Shown here piece after piece: positions 44,638-52,924 of a stretch of DNA of 64,000 nt (positions are counted from its first letter, which is position 1; every line of letters starts with the position of its first letter). Under the pieces are notes generated by a model. That model was not told the DNA's origin. It did not search any database and was given only the letters and a program-made list of their open reading frames with translations. The stretch lies in assembly GCF_010894455.1 (NCBI RefSeq), contig NZ_JAAIXY010000021.1, positions 148,054 to 212,053 on the forward strand, read 5' to 3'. A program made the translations under genes and the position numbers. The DNA comes from Myxococcus eversor. Lineage in GTDB: Bacteria > Myxococcota > Myxococcia > Myxococcales > Myxococcaceae.

Positions 44638-46527
44638 ATGGAATACAACGTGGTTCTGGTCGGGGTCGCGCTGCTGCTGGGTATCGGGCTGGTGCTCGTG
44701 CTCAGTGGCTTGCAGGTGATCGGCGAGAACGAGTCGGGGTTGGTCATCAAGAAGTACGGCGCGCCGCTGCCGCCCGGACGGCTGGTGGCGCTGGAGGGCG
44801 AGGCCGGCTACCAGGCGGAGCTGCTCCCGCCGGGGTGGCACTTCGGCTACCCGTTCTGGCGCTTCAAGGTGACGCACGTCCCGGTGGTCATGGTGCGGCA
44901 GGGACACATCGCGCTCGTCGTCGCGAACGGCGGCGCGCCGATTCCGGCCGGGAACATCCTCGGGCGCGAGGTGGACTGCGACGCCTTCCAGGACGCGCGC
45001 GCGTTCCTCGACGAGGGCGGGCAGAAGGGCCGCCAGCTCGCCTTCCTCACCGCGGGCACCTATCGCATCAACCCCGCGCTGTTCACCGTCATCACCCCGG
45101 AGAACGCGGAGGCGTTCGACATGTCCACGGAGGACCTGGAGGTCTTCAACATGGGCCCGGACAAGGTGGGCATCGTGACGACGTTGGACGGTCGCCCCAT
45201 TCCTTCGGGGGACCTGGCGGGTTCGCCGGTGGAAGGGCATGACTCGTTCCAGAGCGCGCAGCGCTTCCTGGACGAGGGAGGCTGCCGAGGCCTGCAAGAG
45301 CAGGTGCTGCTGTCGGGCTCGTGGAACCTCAACCCGTGGTTCGTACGGGTGGAACAGTCTCCGATGACAGAGGTCCCCATCGGCTACGTGGGCGTCGTGG
45401 TCAGCTACGTGGGCCGCGAGCACCTGGACGTGTCGGGCGACGAATTCACCCATGGAGACCTCGTCGAGCGTGGGCGCAAGGGCGTGTGGATTGAACCGTT
45501 GCTGCCGGGCAAGCATCCGCTCAACACGCGGGTGATGAAGGTGGAGCTGGTGCCCACGACGAACATCGTCCTCAACTGGGCCCAGCGGACCGAGCAGCAC
45601 AAGTACGACGAGAAGCTCAGCCCCATCACCGTGCGTTCACGGGATGGTTTCAGCTTCACGCTCGACGTGTCGCAGATCATCCACATCAGCATGAAGCAGG
45701 CGCCGCGCGTGATTTCCCGCGTGGGCTCCATGCAGAACCTCGTGGACCACGTACTGCAGCCCACGGTGGCCAACTACTTCCGCAACTCCGCGCAGCAGGT
45801 GTCGGTGCTGGAGTTCCTGTCCGCGCGCACGGACCGCCAGCGAGAAGCGTATGAGGCCATCCGTGGCGCGCTGGGTGCGTATGACGTCGAGTGCATCGAC
45901 ACGCTCATCGGCGACATCCAGCCGCCGGCGGAGCTGATGAAGACGCAGACGGACCGGAAGATCGCCGAGGAACTCCAGCGCACGTACGAGGTGCAGCGCG
46001 AGGCGCAAGTCCGTCGCCGCGAGCTGGAGCGCGCGACGTCGGTGGCGAACATGCAGGGCGAGGTGGTGCGCAGCGAGCAGATGGTCGCCATCAGCGAGAA
46101 GGGCGCGCTCGCGGTGGAGGAGACGGCCAAGGGCGAGGCCGCCCGCACGCGGCTGCAAGCGGAGGCGGAGGCGCACGGCATGAGGCAGCGTGCGGAGGCA
46201 GAGGCGGCGGCGAAGCGACTGCACGGCGGCGCCGAGGCCGAGGCAACGCGGCTCATCGGCGAGGCGAAGGCGGAGGCGTATCGGACCGGCGTGACGGCGC
46301 TCGGTGCCCAGGCCTTCACCGCGGTGCAACTGGCCACGGTGCTCGCGCAGCACGGGGTCAAGCTCGTCCCTGAAATCGCGCTGGGGCAGGAGGGGGCGGG
46401 AGGGCAAGGGCTGCTGGGTGCGCTGATGGCGCGGGTGCTCCAGAACGGGGCCATGCCGCAGGCGCCGCAGCGTCCTTCGAAGCCGCAGCAGAGCAACGGC
46501 GTGGAGCACGGCCAGAAGCAGGCGTGA
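44638..46527 (+). CDS. SPFH/flotillin-like membrane-associated protein
   Basis: A 629-residue protein with one N-terminal transmembrane helix (VVLVGVALLLGIGLVLVLSG, residues ~5-24). The SPFH/band 7 region follows (LPLG-type LLPGKHPLNTRVMKVELV, DGFSFTLDVSQIIHISMK, APRVISRVGSMQNLVDHVLQ), and then a long Ala/Glu-rich coiled coil (EAEAHGMRQRAEAEAAAKRL) typical of flotillins. An unusual ~190-residue segment ahead of the band 7 core contains two similar halves (AGNILGREVDCDAFQDARAF and LAGSPVEGHDSFQSAQRFLD). SPFH proteins scaffold membrane microdomains and respond to envelope stress. A sigma-54 promoter precedes the gene. Confidence 0.88.
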   Translation: MEYNVVLVGVALLLGIGLVLVLSGLQVIGENESGLVIKKYGAPLPPGRLVALEGEAGYQAELLPPGWHFGYPFWRFKVTHVPVVMVRQGHIALVVANGGAPIPAGNILGREVDCDAFQDARAFLDEGGQKGRQLAFLTAGTYRINPALFTVITPENAEAFDMSTEDLEVFNMGPDKVGIVTTLDGRPIPSGDLAGSPVEGHDSFQSAQRFLDEGGCRGLQEQVLLSGSWNLNPWFVRVEQSPMTEVPIGYVGVVVSYVGREHLDVSGDEFTHGDLVERGRKGVWIEPLLPGKHPLNTRVMKVELVPTTNIVLNWAQRTEQHKYDEKLSPITVRSRDGFSFTLDVSQIIHISMKQAPRVISRVGSMQNLVDHVLQPTVANYFRNSAQQVSVLEFLSARTDRQREAYEAIRGALGAYDVECIDTLIGDIQPPAELMKTQTDRKIAEELQRTYEVQREAQVRRRELERATSVANMQGEVVRSEQMVAISEKGALAVEETAKGEAARTRLQAEAEAHGMRQRAEAEAAAKRLHGGAEAEATRLIGEAKAEAYRTGVTALGAQAFTAVQLATVLAQHGVKLVPEIALGQEGAGGQGLLGALMARVLQNGAMPQAPQRPSKPQQSNGVEHGQKQA

Positions 46528-46537
46528 AGTCCGTGGG

Positions 46538-46685
46538 GTGAAGGCCGTGCACCCGCTGAAGGCGCTCGCGTTGGCCGAGGTGCACGGCTCGGTGACCCAG
46601 TACGGGCCGTGCACCCGAGGAAGGACGCGGGTGCGCGACCTGGAGTTGTGTCAGCCGGTGTGAAGGCCACACACCCAGGGAAGCG
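46538..46685. repeat. three imperfect 25-base direct repeats
   Basis: Three copies of a unit like GTGAAGGCCGTGCACCC-x-x-x-GAAGG occur at about 46538-46562, 46604-46627 and 46660-46685. They fill most of the gap between the SPFH gene and the next gene. Their role is unknown; they could form alternating hairpins or bind a regulator. Confidence 0.45.
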
Positions 46686-46740
46686 CGGTGAACAGGCCGT
46701 ATTTTCGTGTCGGCGGAAGGTGTCGAGCTTGGGAGGTCCG

Positions 46741-47532
46741 TTGGTCGAAGCGGCGAGACAGGAACTCTTGCAGGCGCTCCGGGCGCTCCCGCGTGGCGCC
46801 GGTCCCGCGGCGTTGCGCGGCCTCGCCACGCGCCTCGAAGCCGTGGTCGATGTGGAGGCAGAGGTCGACCCGCGCATCGCGGACGAGCTCATCCGGGTCC
46901 TGGGGCCGGTGATGGGCGAGGACACGCCGATCACCGTCGTGGATGCAGCGGCATTCGCGACCGGGGGCGATGCGAGGGTCCTCGTCGCCATGTTGCCCAG
47001 ACTTCGCGATGCCCTCGTGGAGCTTCGTACGCTGAGGGTGGGACTCACCCTGGAGTCCGTGGGCGCATTGTCGCGAGCACAGACATTGCTCCAGCGGGCG
47101 CCCGCCACGGAGACGCGTCTCGCGCTCGCGCGGACCGTGGAGGACGTGCGCGCGAAGCTCGCGAGCGAGCTCTCCCGGCTTCATGCGCCTGTTCCCATTA
47201 CGCCAGCCGAGGCGCTTCCCATCGCGCGGTGGGTGCTGGGAGAGGGACCGCCGCCCCCGGGCGCGGCGGTGCTGGAGCTGGCGCGGCGTCTGGATGACTT
47301 CTGTCATCTCTCGCCTTTGGCGCCCCTGGACCTCAAGGCACTCCGGGCGCTCGCACGGAAGGCGGATGCGGAGCGCGAGGCACCCGGATGGTCTCGGCTG
47401 CTGGAGCGACTGCGCACGGTCAGGCCGCGACTCATGCCTCGAAGAGCACTGCCCCCGCTCTATCGGTCCCTGGCTGGAGCCCAGGAGGAGACCACCCAGG
47501 GACCGTTGTCGCTCGAGGCGCTGTTGAGATGA
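46741..47532 (+). CDS. hypothetical helical protein downstream of the SPFH gene
   Basis: About 263 residues, Arg/Leu/Ala-rich and helical: LVEAARQELLQALRALPRGA, AALRGLATRLEAVVDVEAEV, LARTVEDVRAKLASELSRLH. No signal peptide or motif is visible. The start is uncertain: I use a TTG behind GGGAGG, while the frame is open to 46609 and includes a GTG at 46720. The same-strand position after the SPFH gene suggests co-expression, but the 200-base repeat-containing gap weakens this. I do not recognise the family. Confidence 0.6.
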   Translation: MVEAARQELLQALRALPRGAGPAALRGLATRLEAVVDVEAEVDPRIADELIRVLGPVMGEDTPITVVDAAAFATGGDARVLVAMLPRLRDALVELRTLRVGLTLESVGALSRAQTLLQRAPATETRLALARTVEDVRAKLASELSRLHAPVPITPAEALPIARWVLGEGPPPPGAAVLELARRLDDFCHLSPLAPLDLKALRALARKADAEREAPGWSRLLERLRTVRPRLMPRRALPPLYRSLAGAQEETTQGPLSLEALLR

Positions 47533-47542
47533 ATCGGGGAGT

Positions 47543-48748
47543 CTAGGGGACCGGGTGCGTTGGAGTGGGGCCCGGGTTGGCCATGCCATGGCACGCATGG
47601 CAGCTCTGATTGGGACTCCCGGCGTCGGCAGGTCCCGCGTCACGAGGACCGGCATCCGGAGGCCCCGCGTCAGGCGGGCCGGCATCCGGAGGCCCCGCGT
47701 CAGGCGGAGCGCACGGGTCGTCGCCCCCACCGCCGTCGGGATTCGGGCGCGGCCGTGGATTCCAGGGGAACGGCTGCGTCTGGTTGGGGCCCGAGTTGGC
47801 ATTGGTGTGACAGGCACGGCAGCCCTGATTGGGACTCACCCCTGGCTTGACGGGCTCCGGGTCCCCTCCGAGGTAGTTGCTGACGTCCGCGATGTCGGGC
47901 GGCACCTCCGCCAGGAGGTTCCCGTTCTTGTCGATGGCCAGTCCCATCACCAGCGGAGGCGACTGTCCGGGCACCACGGGTCCGAAGAGGAAGAGCTCGG
48001 TGGCGCAGTTCCCAGTGCTCGTCTTGTCGTAGCTGAAGAGCGTGAAGTACGTCACGGTCTGCCCGTTCTGAACCGACTGGATGAAGAATCCAAAGGTCGC
48101 CCGCGAGCTCCCCTCGTTCAGCACTCCGGAGTCCTCCGTGAACTCGATGAACCCGGGACGGTCCTTGAGCTTGGAGGGGTCCGCGTCGCAAGAGTTCGGA
48201 GCCATGCCCGCGGCGGCGGCGATGGTGGCATAGACACCCAGGGGATTGTTGACCCCGGTGAAGGTGCCGGGCGTGTCACAGCCGGCCTGGGTGATGGGCG
48301 CAATCTGAATCCCCGTCGCGCCGCCCAGCCCCATGAAGTTGTTGAACGCGGTGTTGGCGTTGACCTCGCAGGTGGTGCAGCAATGCGGGAGCCCGTTGTA
48401 GCGGACCTGAGACGCCTGCTTCACCTTGCAATCCTTGCCGCTGATGGAGAACGAGTTCCCCACGGGAGTCGTGCAGGCACCGAGCTCGGCGAAGTGCGCC
48501 CCCGCGCCGCAGATGTCCTGCGCCGCCGAGATTTGATTCGGAGGCAGGTACAGGGGGTTGGTGAGCTCGGGAGGTGCGACGTAGCCACTGGCGCCCCCTC
48601 CATCCGTGCTCAGCGATTCCTCCAGCCCCAGCTCCTCGTGGGCCTCCCCCAGCCCTCGCGGGCTTTCACATCCCGGGAGGGACACACCTGCCGCCAACGT
48701 CACCATGAGCCCGACCAAGAATGCCCGCTTCGAGTCTGTTCTTCGCAT
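47543..48748 (-). CDS. lipoprotein with two CxxCH motifs and a PDAG-repeat linker
   Basis: A 401-residue lipoprotein (signal ending SLPGC). The body (~residues 60-300) is a Cys-rich globular domain (CGAGAHFAELGACTTPVGNS, CCTTCEVNANTAFNN). Near the C-terminus two cytochrome-c-like motifs, CRACHTNAN and CHACHGMANPG, flank a disordered stretch of PPDAG repeats. The CxxCH sites may bind heme, although distal ligands are not evident. The start ATG follows GGAGG. It likely sits on the outer membrane; an electron-transfer role is possible but not shown. Confidence 0.78.
   Translation of the reverse strand: MRRTDSKRAFLVGLMVTLAAGVSLPGCESPRGLGEAHEELGLEESLSTDGGGASGYVAPPELTNPLYLPPNQISAAQDICGAGAHFAELGACTTPVGNSFSISGKDCKVKQASQVRYNGLPHCCTTCEVNANTAFNNFMGLGGATGIQIAPITQAGCDTPGTFTGVNNPLGVYATIAAAAGMAPNSCDADPSKLKDRPGFIEFTEDSGVLNEGSSRATFGFFIQSVQNGQTVTYFTLFSYDKTSTGNCATELFLFGPVVPGQSPPLVMGLAIDKNGNLLAEVPPDIADVSNYLGGDPEPVKPGVSPNQGCRACHTNANSGPNQTQPFPWNPRPRPNPDGGGGDDPCAPPDAGPPDAGPPDAGPPDAGPRDAGPADAGSPNQSCHACHGMANPGPTPTHPVP
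47651..47710. repeat. 30-base tandem repeat encoding PPDAG units
   Basis: The unit starting GGCATCCGGAGGCCCCGCGT occurs twice in a row (47651-47680, 47681-47710) with few changes, and related units flank it. On the coding strand it specifies (P)PDAG linker repeats of the lipoprotein. Such tracts change length readily by slippage. Confidence 0.75.
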
Positions 48749-49012
48749 CGTGTCCTCCGGGAGCACGAAAGAGACAGAGACGAAGTAAAACATGAAAACA
48801 GCGCAATTCTTAAACAAGCGATATCGCCAACCCATGGCCGAACGCGTTACAGGGTTGGCGCGGTGCATTGGCCGCGCCGCGCCTCCGACTTCCGCCCTCA
48901 AGTAGGGACCACCGCGATTGGAAACCGGCCAGGTCATTTACACGCCCAGTTCGAATTGGGGATATTTCCTGGTAGTCCTGCCTGCAAATACTATCAGGAC
49001 CGCGAGGCGCAC

Positions 49013-49870
49013 ATGTCCCGGAAGAGTGCATCGGTTTCAGGCAGTTCCTTCGTCCAGGCGACGCTCCTGCTGTTCACCCTGAGCGCAAGCCCCGTGTATG
49101 CGGCGGGCACCTTCATGGGAGCGTGGGACCTGAACGGAGATGGCACGCTGGAGTCCGTCTACAACAACCTGAGCTACATCGAGGTTCAGCAGACGAATGG
49201 CGCCAATCGCACCTACCCCATCTCGACGGGCGCCTGGACGTTCCTTCAGGCGACGGACATGGATGGCACGGCGGGCGCGGAGCTGGCCTTCAACGCGGGA
49301 AACCTCATCCGGGTCATCACCCACCGGACCGCGGCGACGCGCGACTACCCCATCTCCGGGGGTGCCTGGGCTCCCATCGGATTCAGCAACATGGACGGAG
49401 CGGCAGGGCAGGAGCTGGCCGTCAACGCGGGGAGCTTCGTCCGGGTCATCACCCACCGGACCGCGGCGACGCGCGACTACGCCATCTCCGGGGGCGCGTG
49501 GACGCCGCTTGGCTTTCATGACCTGACCGGTGATGGGGCGACCGAGCTGCCCATCAACACGGGCGGCGCCATCCGAATCATCGAGCACAAGGCTGCAGCG
49601 ACCCGTGACTATGCCATCTCCAGCGGCACCTGGGCGTTGATGGGAGTCGCCGACACGAACGGACAGCCGGGCGCCGAGTTGATCATCAACAACGTCTCCA
49701 CGGTGAAGATTGTCCGGGACGCCAGCCGCTCCACGCGGGACTACCCCGTCGCCGGATTCTGGACCCTGCAGCTGATCGCCAACATCGACGGACTCGCCGG
49801 GGACGAAGTCGTGCTCAGCACTGGCTCCACCACCAAGACCATCTACGATGCCCAGGGAGTCATCCGCTAG
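49013..49870 (+). CDS. secreted protein of tandem 44-residue VCBS-like repeats
   Basis: A 285-residue protein with a Sec signal (FVQATLLLFTLSASPVYA). The mature part consists of about five repeats of ~44 residues, each with an Asp/Gly-rich turn and the string RVITHRTAATRDY-x-ISGG-x-W. Two repeats are nearly identical even at DNA level (from 49311 and 49443), so they duplicated recently. The DLNGDGTLESVYNN and FHDLTGDGATEL turns resemble FG-GAP/VCBS calcium loops. It is likely an extracellular binding protein of unknown ligand. Confidence 0.75.
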   Translation: MSRKSASVSGSSFVQATLLLFTLSASPVYAAGTFMGAWDLNGDGTLESVYNNLSYIEVQQTNGANRTYPISTGAWTFLQATDMDGTAGAELAFNAGNLIRVITHRTAATRDYPISGGAWAPIGFSNMDGAAGQELAVNAGSFVRVITHRTAATRDYAISGGAWTPLGFHDLTGDGATELPINTGGAIRIIEHKAAATRDYAISSGTWALMGVADTNGQPGAELIINNVSTVKIVRDASRSTRDYPVAGFWTLQLIANIDGLAGDEVVLSTGSTTKTIYDAQGVIR

Positions 49871-50088
49871 TCATCCCATGGCGCATCCGGCGGGCGCCCC
49901 TCCAGGGCAGGAGCAATCTTGCATCAGGAGACGTTCCGGGAGGCCGGTCAGGTCGAACATGGGGCGCTGCCAGGCCCCATGGGAAGGTTGGACCCGCGTG
50001 CCACGGGGTCGTGCGGAGTTGAAGGCCGCCGTTGTCCATGACCTGATGCTCCGCACGGTCAATCATCTCGGCGGGGAGCATCTGGACG

Positions 50089-51408
50089 ATGGCGGCGAAG
50101 CAGGGAGCGGTGAAGAACTGGGGGCGTGAGGTTTCCGCGCGGGATGCCTGGTCCCGCGTGGAGTCGGCGGCGACGCCCGCGTGGAGAAAGACGCTGTCCT
50201 CCTGGTGGAAGGGCATCACCGCCAAGGGTGTCCTGTTCCACGAAGGGGACCTGAAGGCGGACTCGCTCGTCGTCGGCCCCCGGCCGCTCGTCGTCTCCGG
50301 AAGCGTCAGGCTGAAGGGACTTCTCGAGGACGGACACTCGGCCGACCACACGCTTCTTGTCGTGCTGGGAGACCTGGAGGTGGAGAACGTGGCGACGGTC
50401 TCCGCCATGTTCATCGCGGGGGATGTCCGGATTCGAGGCGTCCTTGTTGGAGACTCATCGGGCGATGACGTCTTCTGTGTCGGCGGCGGGTTGAAGGCGC
50501 GGGCGCTCATCGAGGAGCATCACCACATCCAGGTGGCGGGCGCGCTCGATGTGGACGTGCTCGTGGGGAGCAAACTCACCGCCTCGAACAAACCTCGCCA
50601 GCGGCTGGAGCCGCATGAGGCGCTGCTGCGAGGAGCCTATACGGTCGAGGAAGAGGACGAGGATGGCGTCATCGATTCGACGCTGGACCGAAAAGGTCTT
50701 CGCGAGAAGCTGCGGGCGGGAAAGCCCGTGCTGGCGGACACGCGGCTCGGCCCGGTGGAGAAGGCGATTACCGCGGCGAGGGAGAAGATTGAGGCGGGGG
50801 CGAAAGCGCCTCGGCTCGGGCTCGGGCTCAAGAAGCTGAAGGCCATTCCGGACGAGGTCTTCTCCCTCACGGGACTGGAGGGCCTCACGCTGGACTCCAA
50901 TCCCATCGAGGCGATTTCACCGCGCATCGGTGAGCTGCGCGCGCTGCGCTCCCTCAGTCTGGAGCGCGTGCCGGTGACCTCCCTGCCCGTGGAGCTGTGC
51001 CGGCTCCCCGCGCTCAAGACACTGAGCCTGCGGTACTGCGACAGGCTCGCCCAGCTCCCGGAGTCGTTCGGCGAGTTGGAGTCCTTGGAGGAGCTGTACC
51101 TCGATGCCACGGCGCTGCAGGGCTTTCCCGAGGTGCTGACGCGACTGCCGAAGCTCAAGAAGCTCTGGTGGTGGCGCTTCTTCAAGATGAGTCCGGCGAA
51201 GCAGCAAGCGCTGGTGAACGGGATGGGCCGGCTCCCCAAGTTGACGCATTCCGGATTCCTGCAAGGCGAGCTGACCAGGCTGCCCGCGAACCTCGCTCCG
51301 CTCGCACGCCTCAAGCAGTTCAAGCTGGGCCTGGATGCGATTCCCGCACCGGAGGTGAAGCGCCTCGAAAAGGCCCTGCCCAAAGGTCGGCTGCACGTGG
51401 GCTACTGA
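50089..51408 (+). CDS. polymer-forming-like domain fused to leucine-rich repeats
   Basis: A 439-residue cytoplasmic protein. Residues ~40-170 form a stack of short beta rungs (GVLFHEGDLKADSLVVGPRP, LLVVLGDLEVENVATVSAMF, DVRIRGVLVGD) like bactofilin or other polymer-forming beta-helices. Residues ~255-430 are leucine-rich repeats (LEGLTLDSNPIEAISPRIGE, LRALRSLSLERVPVTSLP, LKTLSLRYCDRLAQLPESFG). A charged linker (VEEEDEDGVIDSTLD) joins them. The combination suggests a scaffold with a protein-binding arm. The start is supported only weakly: the nearest SD-like run is 12 bases upstream. Confidence 0.72.
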   Translation: MAAKQGAVKNWGREVSARDAWSRVESAATPAWRKTLSSWWKGITAKGVLFHEGDLKADSLVVGPRPLVVSGSVRLKGLLEDGHSADHTLLVVLGDLEVENVATVSAMFIAGDVRIRGVLVGDSSGDDVFCVGGGLKARALIEEHHHIQVAGALDVDVLVGSKLTASNKPRQRLEPHEALLRGAYTVEEEDEDGVIDSTLDRKGLREKLRAGKPVLADTRLGPVEKAITAAREKIEAGAKAPRLGLGLKKLKAIPDEVFSLTGLEGLTLDSNPIEAISPRIGELRALRSLSLERVPVTSLPVELCRLPALKTLSLRYCDRLAQLPESFGELESLEELYLDATALQGFPEVLTRLPKLKKLWWWRFFKMSPAKQQALVNGMGRLPKLTHSGFLQGELTRLPANLAPLARLKQFKLGLDAIPAPEVKRLEKALPKGRLHVGY

Positions 51409-51575
51409 GCCCATCGCCGGATGCTGGACCCCGCAGCCGCTCGCCGTGAGGTCGCCTTCATCGGGGTACAACCCGCTCCCGAACGCTGTCGCTTGGGAAG
51501 GAGCGGGTGGACACGCACTGGCGATGTGTGTGAATCATTGGCGTCGCCCCGGCACTATCAACAGAGGAGAGGTCC

Positions 51576-51981
51576 ATGACGAGGAACGTGAAGCGTTCCC
51601 GCGGCGGAGCGCATCTACGTCTTCAACCAGACCTACGCCAACCTCTACCTGGGCCTCGGGTCCATCACGGGTAGCTTTGGCGGCATGCTCACGCCCTATC
51701 CCCCCGTCCCCCATTTCACCTTTGGCGGATTCCAGATCAACTCCGCCGCTCCCTTCCCGGGGTCGCCGGCGATCCACCAGTACTACTGGACGGTCGACCC
51801 GTTCAATCCGGCCAACGCGAAGACCTGCCTCTGGCAGATAGAGGTCAGCGACGTCGGCGGAAGCTGCTCGGCGCAGGTCCGCTTCTCCACCTTCGGCGGA
51901 GCCATCTGCACCATCGACACGACCTACTCCTACATCGAGCCGACCACGTGCGAGGCGCTGATCGTCACTGACATGCAGTGA
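51576..51981 (+). pseudogene. frameshifted small gene of unknown function
   Basis: An ATG at 51576 with a strong AGAGGAGAGG upstream encodes MTRNVKRS and then runs into a stop at codon 33. From ~51591 a second frame encodes a well-formed protein: ERIYVFNQTYANLYLGLGSI, TGSFGGMLTPYPPVPHFTFG, and a tail with paired Cys (AKTCLWQIEVSDVGGSC). Joining the two needs one frameshift near 51590-51600. Within the second frame the only ATG (51685) would discard the conserved-looking N-terminus. It is either a recent pseudogene or a sequencing error. Confidence 0.6.
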
Positions 51982-52263
51982 GCCGCCCCCCCGTACGAGC
52001 CAGGCACCAGCCGCGCCAACATGAAACCACCGAGGGCCTGGAGTTCGACCTGGGCCTGGCGTGTTGCGCATTGGCGCTCAGTCGACACGTACGTAGAGGG
52101 AGGTGGCGGCTCTCAACCGCTCCATGGCTTGGGCATCGAGCTTTCGCTGGCAGCTCAGATGAAGGCCCCGGTCACTGAACCGCACCGCCGCGCGAAGGAC
52201 CGTCACGAGCGATTCGACGCGCCGCTCACTCACCAGCGTCGCAAGGAAGTCGAGAAGGGCGCG

Positions 52264-52611
52264 ATGGTCAACACCGTGGAGGCGCTCGCCACCAAGGCGG
52301 CCCTCTCTCCGGATGAGGCCGCCGAGAAGATTGTCACCGTCCACAATCAGCTGATGGAGCTCTACCTGAGGCGGCGTGACAGCATCAGGCCAGTGGCCTC
52401 TCGCGAGTTGGCACACTCCATCGACAACATCGGGCTCTGCGTGCGGTCCAATCTGGACTGGAGTCTCACCACGCTGCGCTTCCGTGCCTTCGGCGACAAG
52501 GCCTCCTTCACGTCCCAGCTCCACCGGGTCGACGCCCGGACCGAGCAGGCCGGGCCGGCGCAAGGCACGGGACTCTGGTGGTGGGAATTGCCTGGCGTCG
52601 ACGCACGCTGA
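52264..52611 (+). CDS. hypothetical helical protein
   Basis: A 115-residue protein starting at an ATG with GAGAAGG upstream. The first ~80 residues are helical (LATKAALSPDEAAEKIVTVH, NQLMELYLRRRDSIRPVASR); the C-terminus is polar with GLWWWELPG. The frame is open back to 52021, but the extra N-terminal part lacks a ribosome-binding site and looks less protein-like. No family is recognised, and a long shadow frame exists on the other strand, so confidence is limited. Confidence 0.45.
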   Translation: MVNTVEALATKAALSPDEAAEKIVTVHNQLMELYLRRRDSIRPVASRELAHSIDNIGLCVRSNLDWSLTTLRFRAFGDKASFTSQLHRVDARTEQAGPAQGTGLWWWELPGVDAR

Positions 52612-52924
52612 ACACGAAGGCGGACATGCGTCCGTGTCCTTCGCGCGTGCAATGACAGGCCGGGCTCCCGGCGGGGCGAGACCTCCCTTCCCGCTCTCCC
52701 GGCGCTTGTGTCGTCCGGGCAAGGCCACCTTGCCTCACCGCGACTGACGGCTCCCCACCCCGGGATATCAAGCAAGGAACGAAGACTCCGGCACCTCCGC
52801 GTTCGCCCTTGGGCGGACATGCGTCGCAGGACGCCACCGCGCCAGTCCTTTCACATGGGCCACCCGACCCGAGGGGAAACCCTTACGTGTCTGGCATCCG
52901 TCCATCGTGTCCGGGGGGAAAGAC
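52612..52924. other. intergenic region before the sigma factor gene
   Basis: These 313 bases hold no supported gene. They presumably contain the promoter of the ECF-like sigma factor; I found no convincing autoregulatory ECF promoter by eye. Confidence 0.35.

Noticed and set aside
43097..44719. 540-codon plus-strand frame opposite the sigma-54 activator
   Set aside because: It is antisense to a textbook AAA+ activator and is Arg/His/Gln-rich without motifs.
45774..47108. 444-codon minus-strand frame overlapping the SPFH gene
   Set aside because: Its Ser/Arg/Ala-rich composition and lack of start support mark it as a shadow of the SPFH coiled-coil region.
47641..47720. Tandem repeats considered as a short CRISPR-like array
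   Set aside because: The units are contiguous without spacers and encode PPDAG repeats in frame.
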